Under the pieces are notes generated by a model that was given only the letters and a program-made list of their open reading frames with translations, was not told the origin of the DNA and made no database searches. Positions 33,601-44,068 of a stretch of 64,000 nt of DNA are shown in pieces. Source of the DNA: Sphaerulina vaccinii (Eukaryota; Ascomycota; Dothideomycetes; Mycosphaerellales; Mycosphaerellaceae); the NCBI GenBank assembly GCA_022570795.1, contig JAKUDP010000005.1:186001-250000 (forward strand), written 5' to 3'. Both the position numbers and the translations under genes were made by a program. The number at the start of each line of letters is the position of its first letter. The first letter of the stretch is position 1.

Positions 33601-34746
33601 GTCTGCCGTGCCTCTCCAGCCCAGAAAGCAGACATCGTGAAAGCGATTCGAGCACGCCTGCCTGGTCTCACACTGGCTATCGGCGATGGAGCAAACGATA
33701 TTGCAATGATTCAAGCTGCTCATGTCGGGATTGGCATATCAGGCAAGGAAGGTTTACAAGCGGCTCGTGTTGCAGACTTCAGCATTGCCCAGTTCCGCTT
33801 CCTGCAACGACTTCTGCTTGTCCATGGCCGTTACCAGTACATCCGGACGGCAAGGTTCATTCTAATGACATTCTGGAAGGAAATGTTCTTTTACATGATG
33901 CAAGCGTTCTACACGGAACATACTGGCTACACCGGAACCTCTCTGTACGAGCAATGGTCGCTAACAGTTCTCAACACCTTGTTCACAAGCTTATGTGTCA
34001 TTGTGCCAGGTATTTTCGAAAAGGACCTGCAGGACAGCACACTTCTGGCAATTCCAGAACTGTACACTTACGGCCAGCGTAACAAAGGCTTGAACCTGAG
34101 GATGTATTTCGCATGGATGGGTCACGCTACGGCACAAGGCATTCTGGTCTGGTTCATCGCTTGGGTCTCCTATGGCCGCTTCAATGTCATGGGCGACAAC
34201 GGTCTGTTCGCGCTAGGAGATCTTTGCTTCAGTCTCGGCATCATCTGGACGAATTGGAAGTGCTTGGCTATTGAAGCCCACTACAAGACTCTCATCGTGG
34301 CTGGCGCGCTGGCAGTCACTATTGGAGGCTGGTGGGCCTGGAACGGCTTCATGTCGGCCATCTATAGCAACAACTTGTCACCATACGACGTCCGAGGAGG
34401 TTTCCAGTACGTTTTCGGCCAGGACCCGAACTGGTGGCTGACACTATTGTTGGCATTTGGAGTGCTGTGTACGATGGAGTGGGCATATGCTGCTACGAAG
34501 AGGAACCTTGTTATCGCGAGATGCTGGCCACCATGGAAGTTCACCAAATGGCACCGGAATAGGAACGGCAATGCTGAGGATCTCGGGCTAGAATTGTGGC
34601 AGGAAATGGAGAAGGATAAGGTCATCAAGCAGCAACTCGAGAGAATGGCCAGAGACGAGCGCGAACCAGAAGAGGACTTGCAGCTTGTGATTGATGAGAG
34701 TGAAGTATGGAGCGACAAACCGAAGAGTCGACTCTGGCTGTGGTAG
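30625..34746 (+). CDS. P4-type phospholipid-translocating ATPase (flippase), Dnf3-like
   Basis: Intronless, about 1373 aa from the first of three consecutive ATGs (30625); the frame is open only one codon upstream. N-domain: FLPKQLFFQATRLHNFYF, then IPGLSTTGNYTTILPL (TM2 region). Actuator: MALDGETTLKTK. Phosphorylation: SDKTGTLTENVMNF, with the Asp near residue 489. Nucleotide binding: FQASSPDEVALVRAAQEMGY and ICKGADSHI. Hinge: TGDKRETAINIAH and GDGANDIAMIQAAHVGIGISG. About ten membrane segments. TM4 reads NNVIPLALYVSLEI where many P4 pumps have PISL. A Ser/Arg-rich insertion (about 715-790) repeats RxSM motifs and looks phospho-regulated. Such pumps move phospholipids to the cytosolic leaflet of Golgi, endosome or plasma membrane with a Cdc50 partner. 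The Dnf3 assignment rests on the IPGLSTTGNYTT block and is moderate. Confidence 0.92.
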   Translation: MMMAAGKRESDESTMSGSATATWNEKRADWYRQHIQEPAEQCYQRYIVELVLRQKPLPSSKDGRHVSLRATHEQPLIDERRNHAFLSNTIRSSRYTIWDFLPKQLFFQATRLHNFYFICIGIPQAIPGLSTTGNYTTILPLTFFILLTVLKEGYDDWGRHKMDKVENNKLARVLRLKKHSASQEEARRPLARTVSELSVLRWAGKGKAGDLLENEPDEDEMLAWDCSTKWHNIKVGDVLKLKRDEPIPADIILLHSTGENGVAFIETMALDGETTLKTKQALPDLLNRCGTIGDLRSVQAELHIEDPNKDLYDFNGRLSINGKTLPLTLNEVVFRGSVLRNTAHIYGLVVNTGEECKIRMNANHHAPAKVPRLEKYANQVVLTLIFYVVVVSIGLSCGYLMWHDAFEAGAWYLQDAAPEFKQIIIGFLIMFNNVIPLALYVSLEITKIGQRLMVQSDVEMFDEATNTPMSCNTNTILEDLGQISYILSDKTGTLTENVMNFQALSCGGIVWTRDVDGSMSAKTEEIRSKSDTRNGKGGAEKIVIETREVGEGSSRDASHPRKSQALSRKSMQHNRPTGRTVAELLGLIAREPHSPMARRGREFILGIALCHTALPEIKEDGIDFQASSPDEVALVRAAQEMGYLLINRSSQKIELLIGSVPNQTREVYEVLEVIEFSSKRKRMSIVVRCPDGRIWLICKGADSHIIPRLRQSQLAARKSAEVRRSMDVSRQRLRKSMQEEGRNSFGGRPSMQGRGRSSMDVRSSMAIDRARSTDLRPSLALGRATLGVPKISFDPGSLQDDIHALEHADDSALFSKCFQHIDDFATEGLRTLLYSHNYLDPEEYLSWSKLYKEATTSLVNRQERIEAAGEIVEQGMDLLGCTAIEDRLQDGVPETIDRLQRANIRIWMLTGDKRETAINIAHSARICQPASLIYILDSTKGDLQGQMSEIVHDSDCHKVAVIDGLTLSHIDTDPQLRLLFFTTLIANVDSVIVCRASPAQKADIVKAIRARLPGLTLAIGDGANDIAMIQAAHVGIGISGKEGLQAARVADFSIAQFRFLQRLLLVHGRYQYIRTARFILMTFWKEMFFYMMQAFYTEHTGYTGTSLYEQWSLTVLNTLFTSLCVIVPGIFEKDLQDSTLLAIPELYTYGQRNKGLNLRMYFAWMGHATAQGILVWFIAWVSYGRFNVMGDNGLFALGDLCFSLGIIWTNWKCLAIEAHYKTLIVAGALAVTIGGWWAWNGFMSAIYSNNLSPYDVRGGFQYVFGQDPNWWLTLLLAFGVLCTMEWAYAATKRNLVIARCWPPWKFTKWHRNRNGNAEDLGLELWQEMEKDKVIKQQLERMARDEREPEEDLQLVIDESEVWSDKPKSRLWLW

Positions 34747-34906
34747 CTCTGGAAATGTTGCACGACGATGAATATGGTAATGATTTGATGATACCCTTTT
34801 GCGGTTGGCATACAGATACGAGATCATAGATGTAGAGTGTACATATGAGCGATAACTTGTGACATATATGATCAACAGTACGTCCAAGCTTCGCAACAGC
34901 TACTAG

Positions 34907-34914
34907 TATATATA
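34907..34914 (+). promoter_or_regulatory. TATA-like element upstream of lipase gene
   Basis: TATATATA about 110 bp before the ATG at 35021, a position that suits a core promoter. Based on sequence only. Confidence 0.4.
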
Positions 34915-35020
34915 AGCTTCAGCTTGTGACAGCGTCATCGTCCGAGGTGCATTCCATTCACTTCACTCTCAATCACTAACAAGTATAGAGTATTGACATA
35001 TATCTCTACCCTCACCAACC

Positions 35021-35974
35021 ATGGCCACGGTCTCCGCCCCAGGCGTCCTTGCCGAAGAAGGCAGCCTCCTCACAGACGACAACGTGAGTCTATACACACG
35101 CACCTGGAGCTGTCCCGAACAAGCCTTGAAAGCTCGTCTCGTCTTCGTGCATGGCTTCAGCGACCACTGCAATTTCTACGGCGTCCTCTTCCCAACACTG
35201 GCCAAACAGGGCATAAAAGTATATTCATACGACCAGCGAGGGTGGGGCAAAAACGTCAAAGACCAGAAAGATCGAGGAAACACAGGCGACACTACTCGAA
35301 TACTCGGTGATCTGACATGTCTGATGAGAAAAGTCCTGTCTGTCGAAGAAGAGAAGGATGTACCTTTATATCTGATGGGCCACAGTATGGGCGGAGGAGA
35401 AGTGCTGTGGTATGCTGCCAATGGTCCACAAGAGATCAAGAGTAGGATAAGAGGATATTTGTGTGAAGCGCCTTTTATTGCTTTACATCAGAGTGCCAGG
35501 CCTTGGAAACCTACTGTTGTGTTAGGAAGACTAGCAGGTAAGGTCTTTCCGCATAGGCAGATGGTTCAGAAGTTGGAGACGAGTAAGATTTGTCGGGACA
35601 GCGAGGTGTGCAAAGAGTGGGACGAGGATACTTTGTGTCATGATACAGGTACGTTAGAATGTCTGGCGGCGATGTTGGACAGGGCCGCGGATCTTGAGGA
35701 AGGAAGGGCTGTTGTGCGAGAAGGTGAGGGCGAGGGTGGAAAGACTAGGTTATGGATTGGGTTTGGAACTGGTGATCAAGTGTTGAGCTATGATGCGTGT
35801 GAGAAATGGTTTAAAGGCTTGCAGATTGCCGATAAAGAGCTGAAGGCTTATGAGGGCTGGTACCATAAGCTACACAGTGAGCCTGGAGACGACAAGAGGA
35901 CGTTCGCGAATGATGTTGCGACGTGGATTTTGGAGCGTAGTGGGCCGCTGGATGCTGTCAAGTCTAGGCTGTGA
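35021..35974 (+). CDS. Monoglyceride lipase-like alpha/beta hydrolase (serine aminopeptidase S33 fold)
   Basis: Intronless 317 aa; ATG in good context (ACCATGG). The family order is LVFVHGFSDHCNFY (oxyanion region), then KVYSYDQRGWGKN, and the nucleophile elbow YLMGHSMGGGEVL (Ser near 120). A cap region follows, then FGTGDQVLSYDACEKWF (Asp near 250) and EGWYHKLHSEPGDDK (His near 282-285). DQRGxG and HKLHxEP are hallmarks of the Yju3/monoglyceride lipase group, which hydrolyses monoacylglycerols and acts in lipid-droplet fat turnover. There is no signal peptide or membrane anchor. A TATA-like element lies about 110 bp upstream. Confidence 0.9.
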   Translation: MATVSAPGVLAEEGSLLTDDNVSLYTRTWSCPEQALKARLVFVHGFSDHCNFYGVLFPTLAKQGIKVYSYDQRGWGKNVKDQKDRGNTGDTTRILGDLTCLMRKVLSVEEEKDVPLYLMGHSMGGGEVLWYAANGPQEIKSRIRGYLCEAPFIALHQSARPWKPTVVLGRLAGKVFPHRQMVQKLETSKICRDSEVCKEWDEDTLCHDTGTLECLAAMLDRAADLEEGRAVVREGEGEGGKTRLWIGFGTGDQVLSYDACEKWFKGLQIADKELKAYEGWYHKLHSEPGDDKRTFANDVATWILERSGPLDAVKSRL

Positions 35975-36206
35975 GGCATATGTCTCCGGAGAGACTTTCA
36001 CGAATCATGAGGATGACCATTGCCTAAGAATGCTAGCACCTCTCTTTCTTCCATCGATTAAGACGTAAAATCAAAGTCAGCACTAAAAATTGTAGCAGTC
36101 GTATTGGATATGGCTCTCGCCTAGCAGCTGTCTTCACTGCAAATCGCTGCAGTGAACACTTCACATCCATTGCATCTGATCGTTTCATTGTTTTCTGCCT
36201 GTACAT

Positions 36207-37847
36207 CTAGCCTTGCAGATCTCCGACGCCTCCCAGAGTCATCGTCTTGATGATCGTATACTCATCAATGCCATACTTTGAGCCTTCTCTTCCGAAGCCT
36301 GAATGCTTCACACCGCCGAATGGCGATGCAGGATCAGAGATCAGTCCAGTATTGATGCCAATCATACCGAATTGCAAGTGCTCTGCCACTCTATAACATC
36401 TCTGGATATCCTTCGAAAAGAAGTAACCTGCCAGGCCCACCTCAGCAGCATTTGCAAGCTCGACGACTTCCTTCTCGGTCTCGAATGGGAAAAGTGCTGC
36501 AACAGGGCCAAATGTCTCCTCAGATGAGATCTTCATCTTGCTCGTCATGTCGCGAATCACCGTTGGCGCGTAGAAGTTCGGCCCTAGCTCAGGGAGGACT
36601 TGGCCACCAGCAAGGACTTTGCCGCCATTCTTGACAGCATCGTCAACGTGTGCTTGTACTTTACTGACTGCACGATCGTGGATGAGAGGTCCGTGAGTCA
36701 CACCCCCGTCAAAGCCGTGGCCAACGTGGAACTGCTTGACTTTCGCTGTGAATGCTTTGGTGAAGTCCTCGTAAATGCCCTTTTGCACGTAGATTCTGTT
36801 TGCGCAGACACATGTCTGTCCACTTGATCGGAACTTGCTTGCAATGGCGCCGTTCACTGCAGTCTCCAGATCTGCGTCATCGAAGACGATGAAAGGGGCA
36901 TTGCCGCCAAGCTCGAAAGAGAGCTTCTTGAGGGTGTCCGAAGACTGCTTCATGAGCAGCTTGCCGACTGCGGTCGAGCCAGTGAAGGAGACCTTTCGGA
37001 CATCATTGCTTGAGGTGATAGCTTCGCCAACTTCTGGTGTGTTCTCGAGTGAGGTCACAACGTTGATCACGCCTGCTGGAATGCCGGCGCGATGTCCTAG
37101 CTCCACGATGGCTGCTGCAGTGTACGGTGTCTCGCCAGGCGACTTTGCAATGACTGTGCAGCCTGCCGCTAGTGCTGGACCAATCTTACGAGTAATCATC
37201 TGGCTAGCAGTCAGTCATATGCGACAACTCATGCATGCGGCACAACCTACAGCTGCTGGGAAGTTCCATGGAGTGATAAGGCCAACAACACCAACTGGCT
37301 CCTTCACCGTGAAGACTCTATTTCCAGCAACAGTGGCAGGTATCGTGTCACCTGTCAATCGAGGAGCTTCCTCACTGAACCAGTTGAAGAAGCTAGAAGC
37401 GTATCCGACTTCGCCTTTGGCATCCGCAAAGGGCTTCCCGTTCTCCCAAGTGATCAGTCTCGCGAGATCCTCACTATTCTCAACCATGAGGTTGTACCAC
37501 TTTCTGAGAATGTCCGCTCTTTGCCTCGCTGTTGTCTTTCTGAACGATACTAACGCATCCGAAGCAGCTTTAATTGCAGCATCTGTGTCGGCCTTGTTCA
37601 TCTCTGGCATTGTGCCAATGACCTTGCCCGTAGCAGGGTCATGGACCTCGAAGGTCTTGCCACTCTGGGCATTGACCCATTTGCCATTAATATAAGCTTG
37701 CTCTTTGAACAGAGTCTTGTCCTTCAGTGGAGGTATCTGGTGAGCCTTTCTTGAGCTTGTGCTTGAGAGTAGTCTGAAGTGGTTTGTTTGGCGGATCTGG
37801 CTTCGAACTGCTGGCGTGCGCGATATGGTGGTGAGAACAGACTTCAT
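36207..37847 (-). CDS. Succinate-semialdehyde dehydrogenase, mitochondrial
   Basis: Two exons, 37847-37251 and 37199-36207, with a 51-bp intron (CTGAC branch) in phase 0, giving 529 aa. The N-terminal 35 residues are Arg/Ser/Thr-rich without acids (MKSVLTTISRTPAVRSQIRQ), a likely mitochondrial presequence. ALDH features: VGLITPWNFPAA, cofactor and Glu regions FTGSTAVGKL and LSFELGGNAPF, and the catalytic Cys in SSGQTCVCANRIYV (about 329). The C-terminal part has EETFGPVAALFPF and GVKHSGFGREGSKYGIDEY. The wording VCANRIYVQ and SFFNWFSEEAPRLTGD matches GabD/Uga2-type SSADH, the last step of the GABA shunt to succinate. NAD versus NADP preference is not determined here. Confidence 0.94.
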
Positions 37848-39063
37848 GATTGGATCGTGGTTGTTATACAGAAGCTATAGAGCCTGCTGTGCTTGAGAGA
37901 AATCTACACAAGACTTCGTCTTCTCTGTTTACCTCATCGCATGCGATCAAATGTCCTCGGCTGCGATTGCTCGTTTGGAATAGCTTGATATTCGGCTTCC
38001 TTGTAAGCAAGTTGCCACCGGGCCGGTGTATCAATGTCAATGCCCGATTATCATGTGATTTCGTGGTTGATGGATCTCTTCCTCTTCCTTTCTGAGACCT
38101 CCATCAAACTGTACCACACATCGATAAAACGGCTCGAGATGACCCAACGAAACGGGCGGTGTCGTGCAGCCCGCCATTGCTTACATACCCAGCATACCCA
38201 AGCTCGAGGCAGATGTACATGTTGCAAGTAGCTTGAGGCGAGGAAGGGAGGTCGAATGGTTGTCTCGTGGCAGGCATGCCCAGGTGCCCGGCTGCAGGTG
38301 AACGCGATTTTCACATGATTGTCCCTGGACTCCTCCACCAGATCTTTCACCGACTGCCGCATCTGGTGGGTATTGGGAGTCCGCATTCTGCACCACGCAG
38401 GTACGCATATCACATACCAGCATGCTTCATCACAGTTCATGAGTATGCAAGTCATCCCGGGGTTGTTGCAGATGCGCAACATAACATCAGCAGAGATTCG
38501 CGCGGCATGTCGAAGCGTCTTATGCAGCAGCAGCAGGTATGGTACTGGTTCCACTTCACGAACCGTGTCTTGGAGCTCGATGTATTCGGCACTTTCGCAC
38601 GCGTGACACCACGTAGCACTGACAGGTTTCGTGGCGATCATATACAAAGTGTGCACCTACGGCCGTCGTCGAGTTATAACACGTCGAGAAGCGCAGTTTA
38701 CAAGGCGCTGCACCCTCGGAACTAATCCCTCACAGGTGACTTGTCGGCAATGGAGAGTGTATTGTTTGGTCCGCCTGGAACATCGTTAAGCTTGTCAGAG
38801 CAGGTACAAGTTGTTTTCAACGCCCTGTTCAAGGCATCTGATCGATAGTCTTTAGCTCAACAACCGAGATCTTCCCTGGTCAACTCAGAACCTCTTCCCT
38901 ACGGCGAGCTTCTGGAACCCCCCGATACCCTGCAGCTCATCAGCATTCGAGGTTGTCGGGCTTACGCATATCGCATGACCACTACTACTCCGCTCTGCAC
39001 ATTTCTCTTGACAAACACTACATATCAGGAATCAGCAAACTCTGCCTACCGCGGGATTTCGAG
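37848..39063. other. Divergent intergenic region (SSADH / RING gene)
   Basis: Two long overlapping open frames on opposite strands (about 38051-38656 minus, 38267-38725 plus) carry no motif and no plausible splice context, so I regard them as chance. The frame of the RING gene is open back to 38953 without ATG, so an upstream exon is possible. Confidence 0.45.
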
Positions 39064-40242
39064 ATGGATATGATTGCTATACGACCTCTTTCTATCTACC
39101 ATGACAGTAGGCAAGGACTCATCTCATTTCGGCCAAAACATCTACTGCCTACCAGTAATCGGAAGAAGAAGCCTCGACTTATGTCGAAGGCCGACCAACT
39201 CTCGCAGTATGGACTAAGAGTGGCCATCCATTCTTACGCTCAAAGTGCGGATTGCAGCATTTGCCAGGAACGGCTCTCAAACGCCGTGATCACGCCGTGC
39301 CAACATATCTACTGTCTCGACTGCATCTACGAGTGGCTGAGCCGGAGCACGAGGTGTCCAGACTGTAGGCAAGAACTAGATCAAGAGAAAAAGAGCGACT
39401 CGTGCTCCACAAGCACCATCACTGCTGCAACTCCTTCTGGACGCTTTTCGAATTCCCACTGGATCAACAATGTTGCAGTTCCGCAAGTATCGGAATTCCA
39501 ATGGCACATGGAGTCTTTTGGACCAGATCCACAAGACCTGTCCGATCGACTGGCCGCACTTGACCCGAACACGACTGCTGATGAGCCATCACCGCGAGCC
39601 TCTGACGAAACGGGCAGCACTGCCACTCCGCCTGCAGTTCGAGAACCTGGTCGTCGTCAGTGGTGCCTTCAGAGGCGCATGCCACTGCGAAATCGCGCGG
39701 CGCATCCTTTAGTCTTTCACGGACTGCCAAGAAACACGCAAGATACGTTCTCTTCTGAGCTTGTGGAAGAGGCATGTGCCGTAGCGGCGTGCTTGCCTCC
39801 TTTCCATGCACGACAACCATCGCGAGCTATATCGATGCCACTGCCACTGCCGCCACCCAACAATGGAGTCTACTCTTCACATAGCGAGCACAATCGCAAT
39901 GGACGCTTGATCACAATCAACGCAGAAAACCAACTCTCGAAGATGTGGCAAAGCAGCGAATCCATGGCAGATGATATCGGAATCCCGATCCGATGTCGAG
40001 CGATAGCGAAGTGCGTATGGCGTGAATGGCGAGAATTCTTACAGGTCAATGATGGGCATAAGCTGTATGCTGGTGATCTGCTGAAGTCGCTGTACTCTAG
40101 CTTCGAGCAGACCATAGTCGACTACGGCTGGGAAACGTGCTGGCAACGCTTGCCAGCTAGCTTCATCGAGGTGACGCGATCTACTGCAAGGGCAGCCATC
40201 GAGAGCGAGCCTTTCAGTATAGCCCGCACGCATACACTCTAG
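39064..40242 (+). CDS. RING-finger (C3HC4) protein, putative E3 ubiquitin ligase
   Basis: 392 aa from the first in-frame ATG (MDMIAIRPLSIY); the alternative starts are 39070 and 39181 (MSKADQLSQYG). One recognised domain, a RING near residues 60-105: CSICQERLSNAVITPCQHIYC, LDCIYEWL and RCPDCRQ, which keeps Cys-x2-Cys, CxHxxC and CPDC. Pro/Ser-rich linkers and a helical C-terminal part (VWREWREFLQVND, LKSLYSSFEQTIVDYGW) follow and match nothing I know. E3 activity is inferred from the RING alone; substrate and location are unknown. A missed 5' exon is possible. Confidence 0.72.
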   Translation: MDMIAIRPLSIYHDSRQGLISFRPKHLLPTSNRKKKPRLMSKADQLSQYGLRVAIHSYAQSADCSICQERLSNAVITPCQHIYCLDCIYEWLSRSTRCPDCRQELDQEKKSDSCSTSTITAATPSGRFSNSHWINNVAVPQVSEFQWHMESFGPDPQDLSDRLAALDPNTTADEPSPRASDETGSTATPPAVREPGRRQWCLQRRMPLRNRAAHPLVFHGLPRNTQDTFSSELVEEACAVAACLPPFHARQPSRAISMPLPLPPPNNGVYSSHSEHNRNGRLITINAENQLSKMWQSSESMADDIGIPIRCRAIAKCVWREWREFLQVNDGHKLYAGDLLKSLYSSFEQTIVDYGWETCWQRLPASFIEVTRSTARAAIESEPFSIARTHTL

Positions 40243-40735
40243 CTATCTTTCATTGAGTCCACGACAGCTAGAATACAGCTTCAAGGTGGGCGAAGGATTG
40301 GAGAGCATCTTCGTGAACAGAATGTACTACCACCTGATACCTGCAATGGCAGAGCTGTACAATTACCTTTCATGTATATAGGACATGTAACGAGACATGT
40401 TCCTGTTGTGAAGATCCACCACTACTTCGCAGCTGCCGATATGCTTCTCATGGGTGTCCCGATCGTCAACGTCAGCTCTGATCAAGTCATATGCCGATGT
40501 ACATATTCCACGTTCTACTGCCATCACAGTACAGTCTCAATTGCTATCTGATATTGTAGCACTAGAGCTTTAGCTGCATGCGTCAAGTGAAGCCGCAAAA
40601 ACGGCGAATGCGATGACGACGATGTGACTCCACCAGGAGGTACAGTCCCTCCTTCTCCAGCTGGGAGCTGTCAACTAGATCAACAACAGCAGCACATACG
40701 AATTGCTCAACGGCTAATCAGAGTCAGTCAACAAG
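40243..40735. other. Intergenic
   Basis: Flank and promoter of the SMP-30 gene. It contains a short near-palindrome at 40380-40403 (GGACATGT...ACATGTTCC). Otherwise nothing recognised. Confidence 0.45.
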
Positions 40736-41852
40736 ATGCCAGACATCAAGAAGTACAAGATCGAAAAGCCCTACCTAGAGATCTCCTGCGGTCTAGGCGA
40801 AGCACCCTTTTATGAGAAAGATCGCAACTCTCTCCGATTCGTCGATATCGTGAAAGAGAAGCTTCATACTATCGATCTGGCCAAAGGGCCTTCTTCGCAC
40901 AAGCAATGGGATCTGGCGTATTCGATAGGAACGACGGCAGACATTGAAGGTGATGACAAGCGATTCATCTTCGGTGGGAAAGCCGGCTACGGGATATTCG
41001 AGAAGGACACAGGGAAGTACAAGATTATCAAGGAGATGTGGAAGGATGATGAGAAGAAGGATGACGGGGGCGGAAAGCCAAGTTAGTGGTTCTGGCTGTG
41101 CTCTTGAATGGCGAAGAATGTGCTAACCATCTTCGCGCGTTGACAGAGAAAGGTGCTTCGCTTTATTCCCGCATGAGATCGAATGATGGGTGCGTACTCC
41201 CTAGGTATTACTGATTGAGCAACGTCAAGCACTTGCTTACAGTTCACGATATAGGTCCGTGGACACCAAAGGTCGTTTCTACGTGGGGACGATGAACGAT
41301 CCAGCAGTTCTTGGCGACGTAGACTTCACTGACGAGGGTATCATGTTCCGCCTCGATCCAGACCTAAGCATACATCGCGTCCAGGAGAACATCAAGATAC
41401 CCAATGGAATTAGCTGGACACTCGACAACAGGACAATGTATACGACTGATTCGCCTTCTGGAGAGATCACCCAGTATCCCTATGACCCAGAGACTGCCAA
41501 ACTCTCGCTTGATCAAGGCAAGACATTCTTCAAATGTCCAATCGAAGGTGGAGTGCCTGATGGCCATTGTCAAGACGAAGAGGGTCATTTCTGGGTTGCT
41601 CTCTTTGGGACTGGCAAAATTGTACGCGTCAACCCGCAGGGAGAGGTTGTGGCCGAAGTTGAAGTGCCAACGCGATGCGTGACTTGTCCCGAGCTATGCG
41701 GAACTTCATTGTTCATCACGACGGCGGAAGAGGAGGATCCTGAGAAGTATCCGTGGAGCACGAAATACCAAGGTGCTCTGTTTGAAGTTGATGTGGGTGT
41801 TCGTGGCTCGCCGAGGAACAAGTTCAGGCTTGGGAAGGATGTGCAGCTGTGA
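40736..41852 (+). CDS. SMP-30/gluconolactonase/LRE-like lactonase, 3 exons
   Basis: Exons 40736-41081, 41147-41189 and 41255-41852; introns of 65 and 65 bp; 328 aa. The tiny second exon (43 nt) gives YSRMRSNDG, and the join makes SNDGSVDTKGRFYVGTMND, the central metal-site motif of the family (Asn and Asp ligands). The start has LEISCGLGEAPFYEKDRNSL (Glu ligand in GEAP). Later blocks are KIPNGISWTLDNRTMYTTDS and GVPDGHCQDEEGHFWVALF. The fold is a six-bladed propeller with a divalent metal, opening sugar or other lactones. In fungi many such proteins take part in pentose or uronate pathways. The natural substrate is not evident. No signal peptide. Confidence 0.9.
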
Positions 41853-44068
41853 AGTGTTGACACATGCGTCTTTGTGAAGACGTGCTTCCCGTGGTTGTTC
41901 GTGACGCCTTGGGCAGTCAGACGCAGCATGCGTGCATGCGATCGCACGAGTCAACATCGGTTGATAGAGCGTGCGCTGGCGCAAGATGTTGGGCGCCATA
42001 AGTACATCTGCAGCTAGCCATGCAGTGAACTAATGGTCCATGTTAGTCTGCCAATAGTGACCACTTTACATGTACCAAGATACAACAGCACGCAGTTCAG
42101 CTGTACCGTGGATAAGTGGCAGTCAATCTGCAACGCTGCATACACCCCACGTCAAAGACCGCTTTGCAAAGCCATGCCTCTTGTTTTGGTACGCATACCC
42201 ACCTTTTGCATCGTTTGCAGTAGTGGCGGTCAGCCACGTTCTTCACGGCGTTATAGGCTGTTTCCATGCAGATACATAGATTACTGATAGTCTCGTGGGC
42301 TTTATGTTGTACTACCACGAGATCCAGTTCTATGGTATTGGGTGAGACATGGCTGCAGCTCTCGGGAGTGCGATTTTTCCTGGCGTCGACAGTCGCGAGT
42401 TGAGATCCATGTCACCAGAGATCTTGTCAAACGTTCGGCAAGCCATATCTCAATTGCTATGACCCTGCATAGCACGTGGGCTTTGTCCCACCTACACGCG
42501 TAAGTGGCACGACTCAATCAGAGCTACCACAGTACCTCTAGTTGTTGCTGCATGAGCCTGCCTGATATGGAGAGCTTTCGATTTCAGGATCCTCGATATA
42601 GTGACATGTTCAACGAATTCATCTATCGTCCGTAATAGATATGAGCCGTCCGTGGTCTATGCAGCAGAGTCCTTGAAATAGACATGATTAAGCAGATTCT
42701 GTCAATCATGACTGGTATCGCATCAAGCACCAAGCACCATACAATATCGACCTTCTGAGTCGACGATGCGTAGTGTGACTGTTGGCGCTGTCATCTTCTA
42801 GCTTATAATCGCATATCGATGGTCCGGTGTCTCGCGCCGCCACCGTTCTGTAAGGCTGGCTGCTTGCACTTCGGACAATGGTCTATACTGGGAAGGTCGC
42901 ACCAGCAGAACCATCCGGACACTTTCGAAAGCAGTCGAGAATGCCGGGTGGCTGCTGACCACGAAACAGCCTGGCATTGCGCAAGCCACGAGTTTGATCC
43001 AACGCGTATATCGTGTAGAAATCTTGGGAGCGGTACGTGTAGCGCCCGCCGTCGTGAGATGTTGCACGATGTCCTGGCAGAGGGATTGCATATCTCGTGT
43101 AAAGCTGCGCATGGCGCATCGATGGCGTACAGGAGCACCACGTGGGTTTCAGTCAGAGCTAGTGCGATGTGGCTGTCGAGGCGGTTGACCATGGCTTCTT
43201 GCCCTAGATCCGAGATCATCATCCTGTGTTCTGCAGTGTACGGCAATTTGCGCAAGTGCGCTTTGCGACTGGAGAAGATGCGGTTGTGCGCGCGATCATG
43301 AGATGAGATGTAGTCGTCCCGAGCACCTCGTTGCAGGCTCAATCATGGTAATGGGTTTGCTGGGATTCATCAACTAGGAGATCGGAATGGTCTCCCCGCC
43401 TACGAGCAAGGGTGATCTGACTCGCAGAGCAAAATGTCGTTCATGGGTACTGTGGGAGAGTGTACCCCACCAGTCTTACGGGTGTATCGTTACAGTCCGC
43501 TGTTGTCACGATGATTTTGCGCCCCCGACGAAGGAGTCGTTCGGAAGGAAGATGTTGGTAACGACCATGACGAATCCACGCACGGCACAATTGTGAGGCT
43601 GCCGAGCGGACCATCTCATCAGCCTTCGCGAGGATGGGCTGGCTAACCTGCAAGAGGCGAACGCCCATAGCGCTCGTAAGCTAGAGAGCCTAGTGGTGTT
43701 CACCTTATTCCGCACACGATGTCCGTAGTGTGTATTTACACCACGTCCACCATCCTCCGGGCAGGCAGCCTTACGTACACAGCTCCGAAGGCGTCGATAA
43801 CAGTGGATAACCTCGTCGTTAGCCTGATATTTACCGTAAGACTTGTAAGAGTGGGTGCATCCAAGGTGGGACCAGCTAGATCGTCTTATGTCCATAATAT
43901 GTCCATAGTGGGTCAGACGGTGGACGTCAGGTCAGATCTTCAATACACCGTGGATAAACACCCCTAACGTAGTGATGCTGCAGACGCAAAGACGGCAAGC
44001 TACTAAGCACAGCCATCATCACCTGGTTTTACACAGCGAATGACCGGCGGCTACCAGGTGATAAGGTT
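41853..44068. other. Gene-poor intergenic DNA
   Basis: Numerous overlapping short open frames on both strands, none with a clear family signature. One minus-strand frame (42803-43342) contains WFCWCDLPSIDHCPKC, a zinc-finger-like spacing, but lacks other support. No RNA gene recognised. Confidence 0.5.

Noticed and set aside
38051..38725. Overlapping 201- and 152-codon frames on opposite strands
   Set aside because: No motif, splice pattern or signal peptide; probably chance in GC-moderate DNA.
40380..40403. Near-palindrome GGACATGT...ACATGTTCC
   Set aside because: Too short to exclude chance; no linked feature.
35021..41852. Candidate metabolic gene cluster (lipase, SSADH, lactonase)
   Set aside because: Mixed strands, unrelated pathways, a RING gene in between, and no backbone enzyme or pathway regulator.
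43720..43975. Possible second transposon end pair (GTGTTTA/CCAC words)
   Set aside because: Matches too weak and interrupted to call inverted repeats.
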